A stretch of 64,000 nucleotides of DNA, from the NCBI RefSeq assembly GCF_000698145.1, contig NZ_BAXB01000003.1, positions 1-64,000 of the forward strand. The letters run 5' to 3'. Position 1 is the first letter of the stretch. Each line of letters starts with the position of its first letter. A program made the position numbers and the translations under genes. This document shows positions 28,970 through 37,866 of the stretch, in pieces. The notes beneath the pieces are model-generated. The model saw only the letters and a program-made list of their open reading frames with translations, searched no databases and was not told where the DNA came from. Origin of the DNA: Geomicrobium sp. JCM 19039 (GTDB lineage: Bacteria > Bacillota > Bacilli > Bacillales > Marinococcaceae).

Positions 28970-29648
28970 ATGAAGGATATGAAACAAAAATACGATCATT
29001 GCCTGCAGCATGTCGGGCATAATGTGCAAGCTCAAATGGCGGATAACCAAGTGTTTATGGGATTGTTAGAAAGTGTCGATGAAGAACATGTGTATTTGCT
29101 CGTACAAGATCATTCAGACAATGTCGACCATGACGGTATGAGCGGGTACTATGGAAGCCACCACCATCATGGAGGTCATCACGGCCATCACCAAGGCCAC
29201 AACCATCACGGAGGTCACCACGGTCATCATCAAGCCACGACCATCATGGAGGCCACCACGGTCATCATCAAGCCACGACCATCATGGAGGTCACCACGGT
29301 CATCACCAAGGCCACGACCATCACGGGGGCCATCATGGCCAAGAATATCACGGTCAACACCAAGGAAACCACCACCATCATTCGGGCCAAACTTATAGCC
29401 ATGGGCAAGGTATGCAGCACATGCCACAACAAGGGTATGGTCAGCAGCCTTACCCAAGTGCTGAACAGATGAATGGATGGCACGAGCAAAACGGCATGCG
29501 CTCACAGGCGCAGGAGAGAATTTTTGGCGGGTACGGCCCAGGGTTTGGATATGGCCCAGGCCCATATTATGGTGGCTATGGAGGCGGACGTTTTAGAAGA
29601 ATTGCGCTTCCGTTAGCTGGTTTAGCAGCACTTTCCCTACTTTTTTAA
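28970..29648 (+). CDS. Histidine-rich, probable spore-coat-like protein (two frameshifts)
   Basis: Not recognised by name. About 226 residues once two lost G bases are restored at 29234 and 29272 (each CAAGCCACG for CAAGGCCACG; intact copies of the same repeat sit on either side). Layout: an N-terminal LSm-like or coat-like strand region (NQVFMGLLESVDEEHVYLLV, residues 22-41), a block of HHGGHHGHHQGH repeats (about residues 63-140), a Gln/Gly/Tyr region, and a C-terminal GYGPGFGYGPG segment ending in RRIALPLAGLAALSLLF. ATG 28970 after AAGGAGG. The His block should bind divalent metals. The N- and C-terminal pattern resembles small Bacillus spore proteins. Confidence 0.65.
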
Positions 29649-29662
29649 CGTAGGGAGGAGAA

Positions 29663-29706
29663 AAGGAACCCTCGGGATGTAGTCGAGGGTTCCTTGTTTC
29701 GTTTTT
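29663..29706 (+). terminator. Terminator after the histidine-rich gene
   Basis: AAGGAACCCTCG-GGATGTAGT-CGAGGGTTCCTT followed by GTTTCGTTTTT. Confidence 0.88.
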
Positions 29707-29834
29707 ATACACCGGTGGTAGAGGCAATTTGTTTTTGCAGGAAGGATGACGGATCAAACTACACCTATCCAGAACCAGTTCTTTCTTGTGTTTGTGCTCC
29801 TTACAGGTGATAATAATGAGTAAGCATACGACGC

Positions 29835-29863
29835 TTGGCTTTTCTGATAAACATTGATACGAT
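29835..29863 (+). promoter_or_regulatory. Probable sigma-A promoter for cssRS
   Basis: TTGGCT, a 17-base spacer and TACGAT, 35 bases before the cssR start codon. Confidence 0.5.
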
Positions 29864-29898
29864 TAAACCAAATTATGTACAGAAATAGGTGGGAATTC

Positions 29899-30579
29899 AT
29901 GAGTTACACAATCTTTCTCGTAGAAGATGAAAAAAATCTATCTGAAGCTTTAAAAGCATACATGGAACGTGAAGGTTGGACGGTTCAATTATTTCATGAT
30001 GGGGACGCTGCTAGTGAAGCTGTTGTGGAGACTCCTCACCTTTGGGTACTTGATATTATGCTCCCAGGCACAGACGGATACCAGATTTTAAAAAGTATTC
30101 GTGAGCACCAAGGAGATATTCCAGTCATTTTTATTAGTGCAAGAGATCAAGATTTAGATCGAGTGCTCGGTTTAGAAATGGGTAGTGACGATTACATATC
30201 TAAACCTTTCCTTCCCCAAGAGCTCATTATCCGAGCGAAGAAATTGTTAACACGAACATACGGATCAGAAACAGAAGAAACGAAAAAAATTGATCTAAAT
30301 GATTATACGATTGATCCACAAGCCCGGACCGTTATTGATGAACATGATCCGGATGCGCCAGTGGACTTGACGACGAAAGAGATGGACTTGATTTTACTGC
30401 TTACTGAACAAGTAGGAAAGGCTTTGTCTCGGGAAGATATTATTGAAGAAGTATGGGGGGAGAACTATTTCGGCTCTGAACGTGCGGTCGATGATGTTGT
30501 ACGTCGCGTAAGAAAGAAAATGCCCCGCATTCATCTAGAAACTTTGTATGGTTTTGGTTATAGGATTCTCTCGTCATGA
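29899..30579 (+). CDS. cssR: Response regulator CssR
   Basis: OmpR-family regulator of the secretion-stress response, which induces HtrA-type quality-control proteases when misfolded exported proteins accumulate. 226 residues: receiver domain (EDE acidic pocket, phosphoacceptor Asp in LWVLDIMLPGTDGY, Lys in DYISKPF) and a C-terminal winged helix ending RIHLETLYGFGYRILSS. It starts MSYTIFLVEDE, nearly identical to B. subtilis CssR. ATG 29899 after AGGTGGG. Overlaps cssS by ATGA. No htrA gene lies next to it here. Confidence 0.92.
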   Translation: MSYTIFLVEDEKNLSEALKAYMEREGWTVQLFHDGDAASEAVVETPHLWVLDIMLPGTDGYQILKSIREHQGDIPVIFISARDQDLDRVLGLEMGSDDYISKPFLPQELIIRAKKLLTRTYGSETEETKKIDLNDYTIDPQARTVIDEHDPDAPVDLTTKEMDLILLLTEQVGKALSREDIIEEVWGENYFGSERAVDDVVRRVRKKMPRIHLETLYGFGYRILSS

Positions 30580-31922
30580 TCCGCATGAATTTGACGAGAA
30601 GAATATGGCTATCGTTTTCAGCTTTATTAATTCTCGTAGCCCTTTCAATGGCGATCATCTACCCGATGTACATTCAAGGAACGCTCACCGAAGAAACGTA
30701 TCGTATTATTGAACAGGCACAAAATCGCCAGGTGAATCCTTTTAGTGATCAATTTACACCTGACTTTGATGATGAAAGTGCAATTATTGATCCGGCAATG
30801 AGAGAAACCGGGCATCTAACTGTTATTGATCGTGTAATTTCTGCAAGGCAGATGAGTGTTCCTCCAGGAGCAGCCATTGATGTGATGATGGAGGAAGCAG
30901 AAGCCCAAGAGGCAGAAACGGCCCGTTATGAGCTTGTGTACGAAGGTAGGACACTCTTTTATGTCATTCAACAATACCAATCTTCGGATGAGGAAGCGTA
31001 TCTGATTTCTTTCATGTGGGATTCTTACCGGGATACATTATTAAATAGCTTATGGGGCAATTTCATTTACTTACTCATTCTCACGACGGCGTTCACGCTA
31101 TTGCCAGCCATTTGGTTGACCCGGTATTTGCGCAAACCACTTCGATTACTTGGCTCACACTTTGAACAAATTGCAAAGAGAAATTGGAAAGAACCGTTCC
31201 ATTGGAAAGGTGACGAGGATTTCCAGAAGTTATCTGACCAATTCGAGCTTATGCGCCAGAATTTAATTCGCCATGACCGATCACAGAAGACGTTCATCCA
31301 ACATGCTTCGCACGAATTAAAAACACCCATCATGGTCGTGAAAACGTACGCACAATCTGTAAAAGATGGGGTTATGCCTAAAGACACGGTGGAAGAATCG
31401 ATGGATGTGATTTTGCAAGAAGCCAATCGCATGGACAAACGTGTAAAAGATATGCTTTATTTCACAAAGCTTGGGGCGATGAAAAAAGAAACGATTAACC
31501 GAGAGAAAATTGTTTTTGGTGAGCTGGCGTATCGTTTAGAAGAGCGGTATCGATTGCAAAGAACAGAATTAAACTTCATCGTCCAAGGTGCAGATGTTAC
31601 GTTTTATGGTGACTTGGAACAATTGCAAATCTTACTCGAAAATCTCATCGAAAATGCGATGCGTTATGCTGAGCAGAACATTTGGATACGCGCGGAGAAT
31701 GGCGTTCATGAAGTCACGCTCTTAGTAGAGAATGATGGAGAAGCTATACCTGAAGAAGACGTACATGCGATTTTTGACCCATTCCGCAAGGGGAACAAAG
31801 GCCAGTATGGTCTCGGGCTTGCGATCGTTAAGCAAATCGTCGAGCTTCATCATGGACAGCACCATGTGGAAAATAAAGATCATAAAGTGTCATTCCAGAT
31901 GAGAATTCCACACAAAAAATAA
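30576..31922 (+). CDS. cssS: Sensor histidine kinase CssS
   Basis: Membrane kinase of the secretion-stress pair. 448 residues: membrane helix 1 (about residues 10-30), an acidic external sensor domain (about 31-155), membrane helix 2 (about 160-180), HAMP, then the kinase core with phosphoacceptor His in QHASHELKTPIMV, N-box ENLIENAMRYAE, and G-boxes in KGQYGLGLAIVKQIVELH. Translationally coupled to cssR. Nearby prsA, yidC and ecs genes serve the same export machinery, which suits its role, although co-regulation is only inferred. Confidence 0.92.
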   Translation: MIRMNLTRRIWLSFSALLILVALSMAIIYPMYIQGTLTEETYRIIEQAQNRQVNPFSDQFTPDFDDESAIIDPAMRETGHLTVIDRVISARQMSVPPGAAIDVMMEEAEAQEAETARYELVYEGRTLFYVIQQYQSSDEEAYLISFMWDSYRDTLLNSLWGNFIYLLILTTAFTLLPAIWLTRYLRKPLRLLGSHFEQIAKRNWKEPFHWKGDEDFQKLSDQFELMRQNLIRHDRSQKTFIQHASHELKTPIMVVKTYAQSVKDGVMPKDTVEESMDVILQEANRMDKRVKDMLYFTKLGAMKKETINREKIVFGELAYRLEERYRLQRTELNFIVQGADVTFYGDLEQLQILLENLIENAMRYAEQNIWIRAENGVHEVTLLVENDGEAIPEEDVHAIFDPFRKGNKGQYGLGLAIVKQIVELHHGQHHVENKDHKVSFQMRIPHKK

Positions 31923-31954
31923 GGGAGGAGGCAGCAGGGGGAGATTTCATCCCC

Positions 31955-32910
31955 TTGTACACCTATAATATGCAAGGAATACATTACGCAAAAGTAGGCG
32001 AAAAAATTGAACGTTATATGCTCATCCGTCAATCGGTGCGAGGAATTGCAAGTAATGGAAAACCATTTCTAACGTTACGTCTATCCGATGATAGCGGGGA
32101 AATTGAATCCAAACTTTGGGGAGTGAGCCTGATGATGAGCAAAAGTATATAGGTAAGACGGTTGTGTACGTGCAAGGAGAGGTATTTGACTACCGGGGAC
32201 GATTGCAGCTAAAGATTGCAGGTATTCGAACGACGAACGAGAACGATCAAGTTCGAATGGAGGACCTCGTTCAAAGTGCTCCTGAGTCGAAGCACGACAT
32301 GTTAGAGTGGATCAATCAATACATTTTTGATATTCAGAATGCCAATGTGCAACGAATTACGCGGCACTTATTCAAAAAGCATCAAGAAGAATATATGGTG
32401 TCTCCGGCTGCGACTAGAAACCATCATGAATTTATGTCAGGTCTTGCTTACCATGTTGTTAGCATGTTGGAGTTGGGAAAAGCAATTGCGAAACAGTATC
32501 CTTCGTTAAGTACGGATCTGCTCTATTCTGGTATTATACTCCATGACCTAGGAAAAGTAAGAGAATTATCTGGGCCAATTGATACAGAATATACGACAGA
32601 AGGAAAGTTAATTGGTCATATTTCAATTATCGCTGCTGAAATCCGTCAGGCCGCAAACGAACTCGGCATTGATGGGGAAGAAGTGATGCTTCTTGAGCAT
32701 ATCGTGCTTAGTCATCACGGCAAGGGAGAGTGGGGAAGTCCTAAAGCTCCTCTCGTTAGAGAAGCTGAAGTGATACACTATATCGATAATATTGACGCAA
32801 AAATGAACATGATGGATAGAGCCCTCGCAAAAACAGAACCTGGTGGCTTTAGCGAACGTGTCATGCCGCTAGAGAATCGAACATTCTATAAGCCTCATTC
32901 CTTTTCATAA
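31955..32910 (+). CDS. yhaM: 3'-5' exoribonuclease YhaM (frameshifted)
   Basis: RNA-degrading enzyme with an N-terminal OB fold and a C-terminal HD domain. The OB part reads [27 protein letters not shown]; the HD part carries [13 protein letters not shown] and [12 protein letters not shown], and the end [10 protein letters not shown] as in B. subtilis YhaM. The frame breaks at 32128: restoring one C (GAGCCCTGAT) joins the halves, giving about 318 residues. Start is TTG 31955 (GGGGGAG 11 bases before) or ATG 31970; I cannot decide. Followed by a terminator. Confidence 0.9.
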
Positions 32911-32950
32911 AGAAAGACCGAAAATGACCATTCATTTTCGGTCTTTCTTT
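32908..32950 (+). terminator. Terminator after yhaM
   Basis: AAAGAAAGACCGAAAATG-ACCATT-CATTTTCGGTCTTTCTTT, a perfect 18-base stem with A- and T-rich ends. Confidence 0.92.
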
Positions 32951-33029
32951 ATGGATTGAACAAGCATAACTGCTCGGTTACTGACATAGAGTTTACTAGT
33001 AAAGGTGGACAAGAGTAAGGGGTGGCAAA

Positions 33030-33302
33030 ATGGAAAGACGTTCAAAACGAATGTTAATTACACTGGCTGTATTGTTTGTTGTACTAGCAATTGTTCAACG
33101 ATTTACAGCAGATACAGCAGTTACGGCGTTGCCATGGTGGGTATTCGTGCTGATCTTTGCAACGATTGCTTCGGGGTATATGTGGATAAAGGCAGTTGCA
33201 GAAAACCGTAAAGAGCAGGCAGAGTGGATTGAGCAAGAAGGCAGAGTGTACATTCGAAGGATGGAAAATGAACGGCGTGAACGAATGAATCAAGACGCAT
33301 AA
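33030..33302 (+). CDS. yhaL: Sporulation protein YhaL
   Basis: 90 residues with two close hydrophobic helices (about residues 8-22 and 33-53) and a basic, Glu/Arg-rich C-terminal helix (KEQAEWIEQEGRVYIRRMEN). This matches the small membrane protein YhaL, a sigma-E-dependent sporulation gene lying between yhaM and prsA in B. subtilis, exactly as here. ATG 33030 after AAGGGGTGGCAAA. Function unknown. Convergent with prsA. Confidence 0.85.
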   Translation: MERRSKRMLITLAVLFVVLAIVQRFTADTAVTALPWWVFVLIFATIASGYMWIKAVAENRKEQAEWIEQEGRVYIRRMENERRERMNQDA

Positions 33303-33327
33303 AACCCGGCGGGAGTCCGCCGGGTTT
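33302..33327. terminator. Bidirectional terminator between yhaL and prsA
   Basis: AAACCCGGCGG-GAGT-CCGCCGGGTTT overlapping the yhaL stop; weak T-tract (TTTCTC), GC-rich stem. Confidence 0.8.
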
Positions 33328-33333
33328 CTCTAC

Positions 33334-34263
33334 TTATTCCATCGGTTCTGGAAGTTGGAACCAATCTTCATATTGACTCTCATTGATGTTAATGTCAGCT
33401 TCCTCCATTAACTCTTGAATGACTTCATTAGATGGTCTCGCTTGTTCTTCCATCAGTCGCATTTCAATCTCTTCTTGAACATCTTCAAATGAGTCATTGC
33501 GGTCGAGTACTTCAATGATATGGTACCCATAATCAGCGCTGGACTCAACGGGGTCACTCACTTCACCAACTTCTAAATCAAAAGCGGTCTCAGAAAAGTT
33601 CTCTTCCATTACACCTTCTCGAGGGAAGAAACCAACGTTACCGCCAGCTGGAATGCTGTTTGTATCTTGAGAGTACTCCTCAACAGCATCTTCAAAAGAC
33701 ATGCCGTCTTCTAGTTCTTGTTGTACCTCTAGTGCAGTTTCTTCATCTTCTAAGAGGATATGACGGGCTTCAACCTCAATGAGTTGGTCTTCGTTTTCTT
33801 CGTAGTAGGCTTGCATGTCCTCTTCACTAATATCGACATCTTGGTAACGCAATTCATCAATAACGACTTGAGGAACGATAAAGTCATCGACGAGTTGATC
33901 GACAGTGCTTACAGGTACTTGTTGCATTTGTAACATTTGCAAAAGCTCCTCGTCGGATTCTACGCCAAATTGCTCTTTAACATCGTCCATTTCACTTTGA
34001 ATTTCTTCTTCACCGATTCCGAGGTCGTCAGCCGCTTGATCAAACACGTAGCTCTGAATCATTTGATTAAACGCCATTTCTCCATATTCATTCTTCATGT
34101 AATCTACAAATTCGCCTTCAGTAATGCTCACATCATTTACCGTAGCAACTTCATTGCCTTCGTCAACCGAAGCTGCAGAATCATTTTCGTCAGTCTCATC
34201 GTCATTACAAGCAGCAAGGACTAATGTAAGACTAAGTGCAAGAATTATGTGTTTTTTATTCAA
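33334..34263 (-). CDS. prsA: Foldase lipoprotein PrsA (parvulin-type PPIase)
   Basis: Extracytoplasmic folding factor for secreted proteins. 309 residues. Signal peptide with lipobox LAAC (Cys about 19), an acidic N-terminal domain with VNDVSITEGEFVDYMK, a parvulin domain (EARHILLEDEETA, FEDAVEEYSQD, GGNVGFFPREGVM, GYHIIEVLDR) and a C-terminal helix. I prefer the TTG at 34263, 8 bases after AGGGAG, over the GTG at 34272, which nearly touches it. Strongly acidic, which could reflect an alkaline or saline habitat. Adjacent to yhaL as in B. subtilis. Confidence 0.93.
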   Translation of the reverse strand: MNKKHIILALSLTLVLAACNDDETDENDSAASVDEGNEVATVNDVSITEGEFVDYMKNEYGEMAFNQMIQSYVFDQAADDLGIGEEEIQSEMDDVKEQFGVESDEELLQMLQMQQVPVSTVDQLVDDFIVPQVVIDELRYQDVDISEEDMQAYYEENEDQLIEVEARHILLEDEETALEVQQELEDGMSFEDAVEEYSQDTNSIPAGGNVGFFPREGVMEENFSETAFDLEVGEVSDPVESSADYGYHIIEVLDRNDSFEDVQEEIEMRLMEEQARPSNEVIQELMEEADININESQYEDWFQLPEPME

Positions 34264-34515
34264 ATCATACACTCCCTAAATAAAAATTCAATCATACACT
34301 AAAGTAAATCACGTTGTCTTTTAAAGCTGCCCCCCGGCAGAAAAAAACCTTTTCATCAATGGTCATGCTTTTGCACGCATACTGACAGTATAATCCATCG
34401 AGACAACCATTACTATAACACAAAGAAGAAGAAGAAAAAATGCTTTTCTAGGTATAACGCCCAAACGTCTACACCATGAGCTACATAGTATAGCTTAGGA
34501 ATGGGAGAGGGGGCG

Positions 34516-34622
34516 ATGCCACATGCGAACAGTTAAGAAGCAGCAGTGGTTTCGCACTTGCCAGTGTCCTGTTCATCTCAATACGAATCATAGGTGCTAA
34601 CATTTGGCCTAAGATTGAATAA
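34516..34622 (+). CDS. Possible small hydrophobic peptide, 35 aa (frameshifted)
   Basis: ATG 34516 follows GGGAGAGGGGGCG, a strong Shine-Dalgarno. As given, the frame stops after six codons, but adding one G at 34527 (GCGGAAC for GCGAAC) opens a frame to TAA at 34622. The 35-residue product would have a short polar start and a hydrophobic helix ([20 protein letters not shown]). The repair is the same kind (GG read as G) seen in many genes of this window. It sits just before the YjcZ-like peptide gene. Speculative without independent sequence. Confidence 0.35.
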
Positions 34623-34645
34623 ATATCAGAAGGGGAGATATGATC

Positions 34646-34750
34646 ATGAGTTACGGTGGATACGGTTATGGCGGAGGTTTCGCATTAGTTGTCGTGCTTT
34701 TCATCCTTCTTATCATCATCGGTGCATCTTGGGGTGGATACGGTTACTAA
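34646..34750 (+). CDS. YjcZ-family sporulation peptide, 34 aa
   Basis: ATG 34646 after AGAAGGGGAGATATGATC. The 34-residue product has Gly/Tyr-rich ends ([11 protein letters not shown] and WGGYGY) around one hydrophobic helix ([17 protein letters not shown]). This is the hallmark of the YjcZ/YrzI-like tiny membrane peptides of Bacillus spores. Followed by a terminator. Function unknown. Confidence 0.85.
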   Translation: MSYGGYGYGGGFALVVVLFILLIIIGASWGGYGY

Positions 34751-34768
34751 TCCGTAATCGAAATAAAG

Positions 34769-34798
34769 AAGGATGGGCAAAAATGCCCATCCTTTTTT
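34769..34798 (+). terminator. Terminator after the YjcZ-like gene
   Basis: AAGGATGGGCA-AAAA-TGCCCATCCTTTTTT. Confidence 0.92.
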
Positions 34799-34820
34799 GT
34801 GTTCATTCATTGGCGTTTGT

Positions 34821-35003
34821 TTAGACGACCACTAGTCTGACATACGTTGACGTTAACAGAATAATGATTAAGATGTTGATCGTCGTAAAGATGCTCGGTA
34901 CTTTTTCTTCAGCGATTTCTTTTTGGACAACCATTGTATTTGTCATTGAATTAATAATGAGTAGATATGTTGCTGCGAATAACATGAATAAAAACATTTC
35001 CAT
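34821..35003 (-). CDS. Small two-helix membrane protein, 60 aa
   Basis: Not recognised. Minus-strand ATG at 35003 preceded by GGAGGTCTCGGG. The product MEMFLFMLFAATYLLII has one N-terminal membrane helix, a short polar middle (MTNTMVVQKEIAEEKVPS) and a second helix near the C-terminus (TTINILIIILLTSTY). The frame remains open farther upstream to 35147, but that part lacks a ribosome-binding site. Divergent from the YpmS-like gene. Confidence 0.65.
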   Translation of the reverse strand: MEMFLFMLFAATYLLIINSMTNTMVVQKEIAEEKVPSIFTTINILIIILLTSTYVRLVVV

Positions 35004-35128
35004 CCCGAGACCTCCAAACACTCTTCTGTTTTTAACTGTATCAAAAAAAGTATCAAAATGATAGCAATACATCCTACTCACGTGCAAGAGTATGTTAGAA
35101 TCTGTGTAATAGATAAGGTGGTGGAGAT

Positions 35129-35680
35129 GTGAAATGGCGTTGGGCATTTTTTATTCTGCTCGGATTACAAGCACTCGCTGTCATTGTGCTGGCAATTATG
35201 CTCACAAGTGGCTCAACGGGAGATGTAGTGCCTGAGCGTGAGCAGCTGAGTGTAGGTGAACCGTTATTTACGGTTGAAACATCCATCGCACGTATTAATG
35301 ACTACATTGATGAAGCAAGTGATGATCAATTTCAATTACATGCAGATGATGGCAATTACGTATTTACAAACGAGTACGAACTGTTTGGATTAAACATTGA
35401 TATTCAAATGCAATTGCAACCTGAAATAACGGAAGCTGGGAACATACGGCTTTATGAAGATGGATTATCGATCGGTTCGCTCTCCCTGCCAGCAAGCGCA
35501 GTTCTAACATTGATTAGCGAACAAGCAGACTTACCTAATTGGATTCATGTGAATCCTGATGAGGGATTTATTGACATTCGAGTGAATGAGATTGATACCG
35601 GAGAGGGATTAGGGTTACGAGCAGCTGAATTATCCGATGAAGGTACGATCACGATTGAAGCACTCGTCATCGAACCGTAA
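35129..35680 (+). CDS. YpmS-family membrane-anchored protein (DUF2140-like)
   Basis: 183 residues: short basic start, one membrane helix (about residues 5-25) and an extracytoplasmic acidic domain. The pattern of FALLLLQA-like helix, then LFTVETSIARINDYI, LFGLNIDIQMQLQPEITEAGNIRL and SIGSLSLPASAVLTLI with WIHVNPDEGFIDIRVNEI matches YpmS proteins. Their role is unknown. GTG start at 35129 after GGTGGTGGAGAT. Not adjacent to ypmR-type lipase genes here, so the specific symbol is withheld. Confidence 0.75.
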   Translation: MKWRWAFFILLGLQALAVIVLAIMLTSGSTGDVVPEREQLSVGEPLFTVETSIARINDYIDEASDDQFQLHADDGNYVFTNEYELFGLNIDIQMQLQPEITEAGNIRLYEDGLSIGSLSLPASAVLTLISEQADLPNWIHVNPDEGFIDIRVNEIDTGEGLGLRAAELSDEGTITIEALVIEP

Positions 35681-35895
35681 ATTAAAGATAGTAGAGGTCT
35701 CTTCGTTCAGAGGAATTGTGAACGTAACGAAAGCTACGTAATAAAACTAGTTAGGGCATCGTACGGCGATAAAACTTCAAGGAATGGCGCCTGCTGAAAT
35801 AAGACTTATAAACGAGAAGAAGTTCGTTCAGACGTGTAAACGTGAATCTTCTTTGAAACTGGAGTAGGTAAGTAAACGATTTTTCTTTTCACAAT
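35681..35895. other. Short gene-free stretch
   Basis: Contains a loose direct repeat (CGTTCAGAGGAATTGTGAACGT near 35704 and CGTTCAGACGTGTAAACGTGAA near 35825). I see no promoter or RNA I can support. Confidence 0.3.
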
Positions 35896-35899
35896 GAAG

Positions 35900-35932
35900 A
35901 CCGAACCCGCAAATAGATGTTGCGGGTTCGGT
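35900..35932. terminator. Hairpin downstream of hpr
   Basis: ACCGAACCCGCAA and TTGCGGGTTCGGT pair perfectly around a 7-base loop. It lies 78 bases past the hpr stop on the minus strand. T-tracts are weak. Confidence 0.6.
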
Positions 35933-36009
35933 TATCTCTTAACGCGTAAAGAACGTCTTGAAGACGAATGGAGTACATGTAAAGTTGCAAGGCCATTCAT
36001 CGCGACTAT

Positions 36010-36570
36010 TTATCGAGGCGAGATGGTCGTGGCTACTTCATCATCTAAATGTCCGCTCTCCTTGGATTGCAAATCCAGTGTGTCAAACTGGTTTGTAAAA
36101 TCATCGCCATACATATGACGGACAACTGTTGCAATCTCTGAGAACTCCGGGTACTTGCCATATAGATTCTTTAAAGGCATCGTGCTTTGAATGGTTTCAT
36201 GGTTGTTTACATTAAACTCTTCTAACGTTAACAAAAAGAGCGCTTTCCCTTTCTCTGTAAGTCGTACATACGTATGCCTACGATCTTCTTCTTGCTTACC
36301 CATTACAATTAAATCTCTTTCTTCTAACTTTTTAGAAAAATTATAAGCTGTTGATACGTGCATGACACCAAACTTTGCAATTTCTGACAAGACGGGAGAG
36401 CCAATCTGATAAGAAATCCATAAGATTTGATGTTCATTGATATTCAGACCATGAGGTTGGAGCCATCGTTGCCAATCTTTTTCGACTGATTTCCATAGCG
36501 CTTTGCTTAAGTAAGCGAGACGATGCTTGAAGGCGAGGGATTGCTCCCAAGTTTCATTCGTTACGTCCAT
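36010..36570 (-). CDS. hpr: MarR-family regulator Hpr (ScoC)
   Basis: Transition-state regulator that represses extracellular protease and sporulation-related genes. 186 residues with a MarR winged helix: WKSVEKDWQRWLQPHGLNINEHQILWISYQI, then the recognition helix VSTAYNFSKKLEERDLIV and the wing KQEEDRRHTYVRLTEKG. ATG at 36570, 4-5 bases after GGAGG on the minus strand; ATG 36582 is less likely. The order hpr-serC-hit-ecs matches B. subtilis except that yhaH (and yhaI upstream) are missing. Confidence 0.93.
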   Translation of the reverse strand: MDVTNETWEQSLAFKHRLAYLSKALWKSVEKDWQRWLQPHGLNINEHQILWISYQIGSPVLSEIAKFGVMHVSTAYNFSKKLEERDLIVMGKQEEDRRHTYVRLTEKGKALFLLTLEEFNVNNHETIQSTMPLKNLYGKYPEFSEIATVVRHMYGDDFTNQFDTLDLQSKESGHLDDEVATTISPR

Positions 36571-36679
36571 AAAATCCTCCATCGTTGTGTCATTTTACTA
36601 CATGATTCTGAAGTTTTTATAAATATTGTAAAAAAGCTTGTATGTTTAGTATAGGAAAAAAGTAATTAAAATGGAAGAG

Positions 36680-36722
36680 AAAACCACAATGATTTTTAAA
36701 ATAACATTGTGGTTTTTAAAAA
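36680..36722. terminator. Terminator after serC
   Basis: AAAACCACAATG and CATTGTGGTTTTT around an AT-rich loop, two bases before the serC stop on the minus strand; T-tract present in both orientations. Confidence 0.78.
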
Positions 36723-36723
36723 A

Positions 36724-37827
36724 TTAGTGGTTTTTGGCAAAATCGATCATAAAATCATGCAACACTTCACAGGATTGAAGTGATACAGCGTTATAGATGG
36801 AAGCGCGACATCCACCAACAGAACGATGCCCTTTTAACCCACTAAACCGTTGCTCATTTGCTTTAGCAAGAAACTGATTGGTTAGTTCTTCTGACGGTAA
36901 CGTCCACGTAACATTCATCAAAGACCTAGACTCGTGGTCACTATGACCGGAGTAAAAGCCGTGGCTCTCATCAATGGCCCGATAAATCATTGATGCTTTC
37001 TCAGCGTTACGCTCACCCATCATGGTCAATCCACCTTCGTTTTTAATCCATTGGAGCACCCGTTCCATCATGTAAATGGCAAAAGTGGGTGGAGTATTGT
37101 ACAAAGAATTCGCTTTTTCATGTGTGAGATAGCGCATAATTTGTGGTAATGTCTCCGCCTGGGGACGAGATGAAGCTAAGTAGGATTTCTTAGCAATGAC
37201 AATGGTCACTCCTGAAGGGCCTAAATTCTTTTGTGCACCCGCATAAATGAGGTCGAAATGAGAAACCGGAAGTGGTCGACTTAACAAATCCGAACTCATA
37301 TCTGCGATCACAGGCGGGGCCCATTCGCTCACCTGATCAAAACGTTGCCACGCTGTCCCGTAAATCGTGTTGTTAGACGTTAAGTGGACGTACGCATCTT
37401 CTGGAGACGTAGAAATCTCACGAAAAGCGGGTATCTTTTGATAACCTTCAGATTTTGAAGACCCTCCAGCATAGGTTTCGCCAATCATGCTCGCTTCTTT
37501 TTGTGCTTTCTCTGACCAGGAGCCAGTTAAAATATAGTTTGCTTTTTTTTGAGCAGGCAAAAAGTTGTACGGTACCATCGCGAATTGATGACTTGCACCA
37601 CCTTGTAAAAATAAGATTTCATAGTCATCCCCAATGGAAAGCAGCTCTTTTACAGATTGTTTTGCCTGCTCATGAATGTTCTCATAAATCGAACTGCGGT
37701 GACTAAGTTCCATAACCGACATTCCGGATTCGAAAAAATTCAACAACTCTTGTTGTGCAGAAATTAATACTTCCTCTGGTAGTGCTGCCGGGCCAGCATT
37801 AAAGTTATGTATTCGATTGTTAGACAT
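36724..37827 (-). CDS. serC: Phosphoserine aminotransferase
   Basis: PLP enzyme converting 3-phosphohydroxypyruvate and glutamate to phosphoserine and 2-oxoglutarate in serine synthesis; also acts in pyridoxal phosphate synthesis in some bacteria. 367 residues: NFNAGPAALPEEVL start, ELSHRS, GGASHQFAMVPYN, DMSSDLLSRPL, the PLP lysine in YAGAQKNLGPSG, and GHRSVGGCRASIYNAV near the end. ATG 37827 after GAAGGGATTTCACTG. Lies head-to-tail with hit on the minus strand (39 bases apart). Confidence 0.95.
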   Translation of the reverse strand: MSNNRIHNFNAGPAALPEEVLISAQQELLNFFESGMSVMELSHRSSIYENIHEQAKQSVKELLSIGDDYEILFLQGGASHQFAMVPYNFLPAQKKANYILTGSWSEKAQKEASMIGETYAGGSSKSEGYQKIPAFREISTSPEDAYVHLTSNNTIYGTAWQRFDQVSEWAPPVIADMSSDLLSRPLPVSHFDLIYAGAQKNLGPSGVTIVIAKKSYLASSRPQAETLPQIMRYLTHEKANSLYNTPPTFAIYMMERVLQWIKNEGGLTMMGERNAEKASMIYRAIDESHGFYSGHSDHESRSLMNVTWTLPSEELTNQFLAKANEQRFSGLKGHRSVGGCRASIYNAVSLQSCEVLHDFMIDFAKNH

Positions 37828-37866
37828 CAGTGAAATCCCTTCAAAGTTGAAGGGCCTCCTCTCGTT

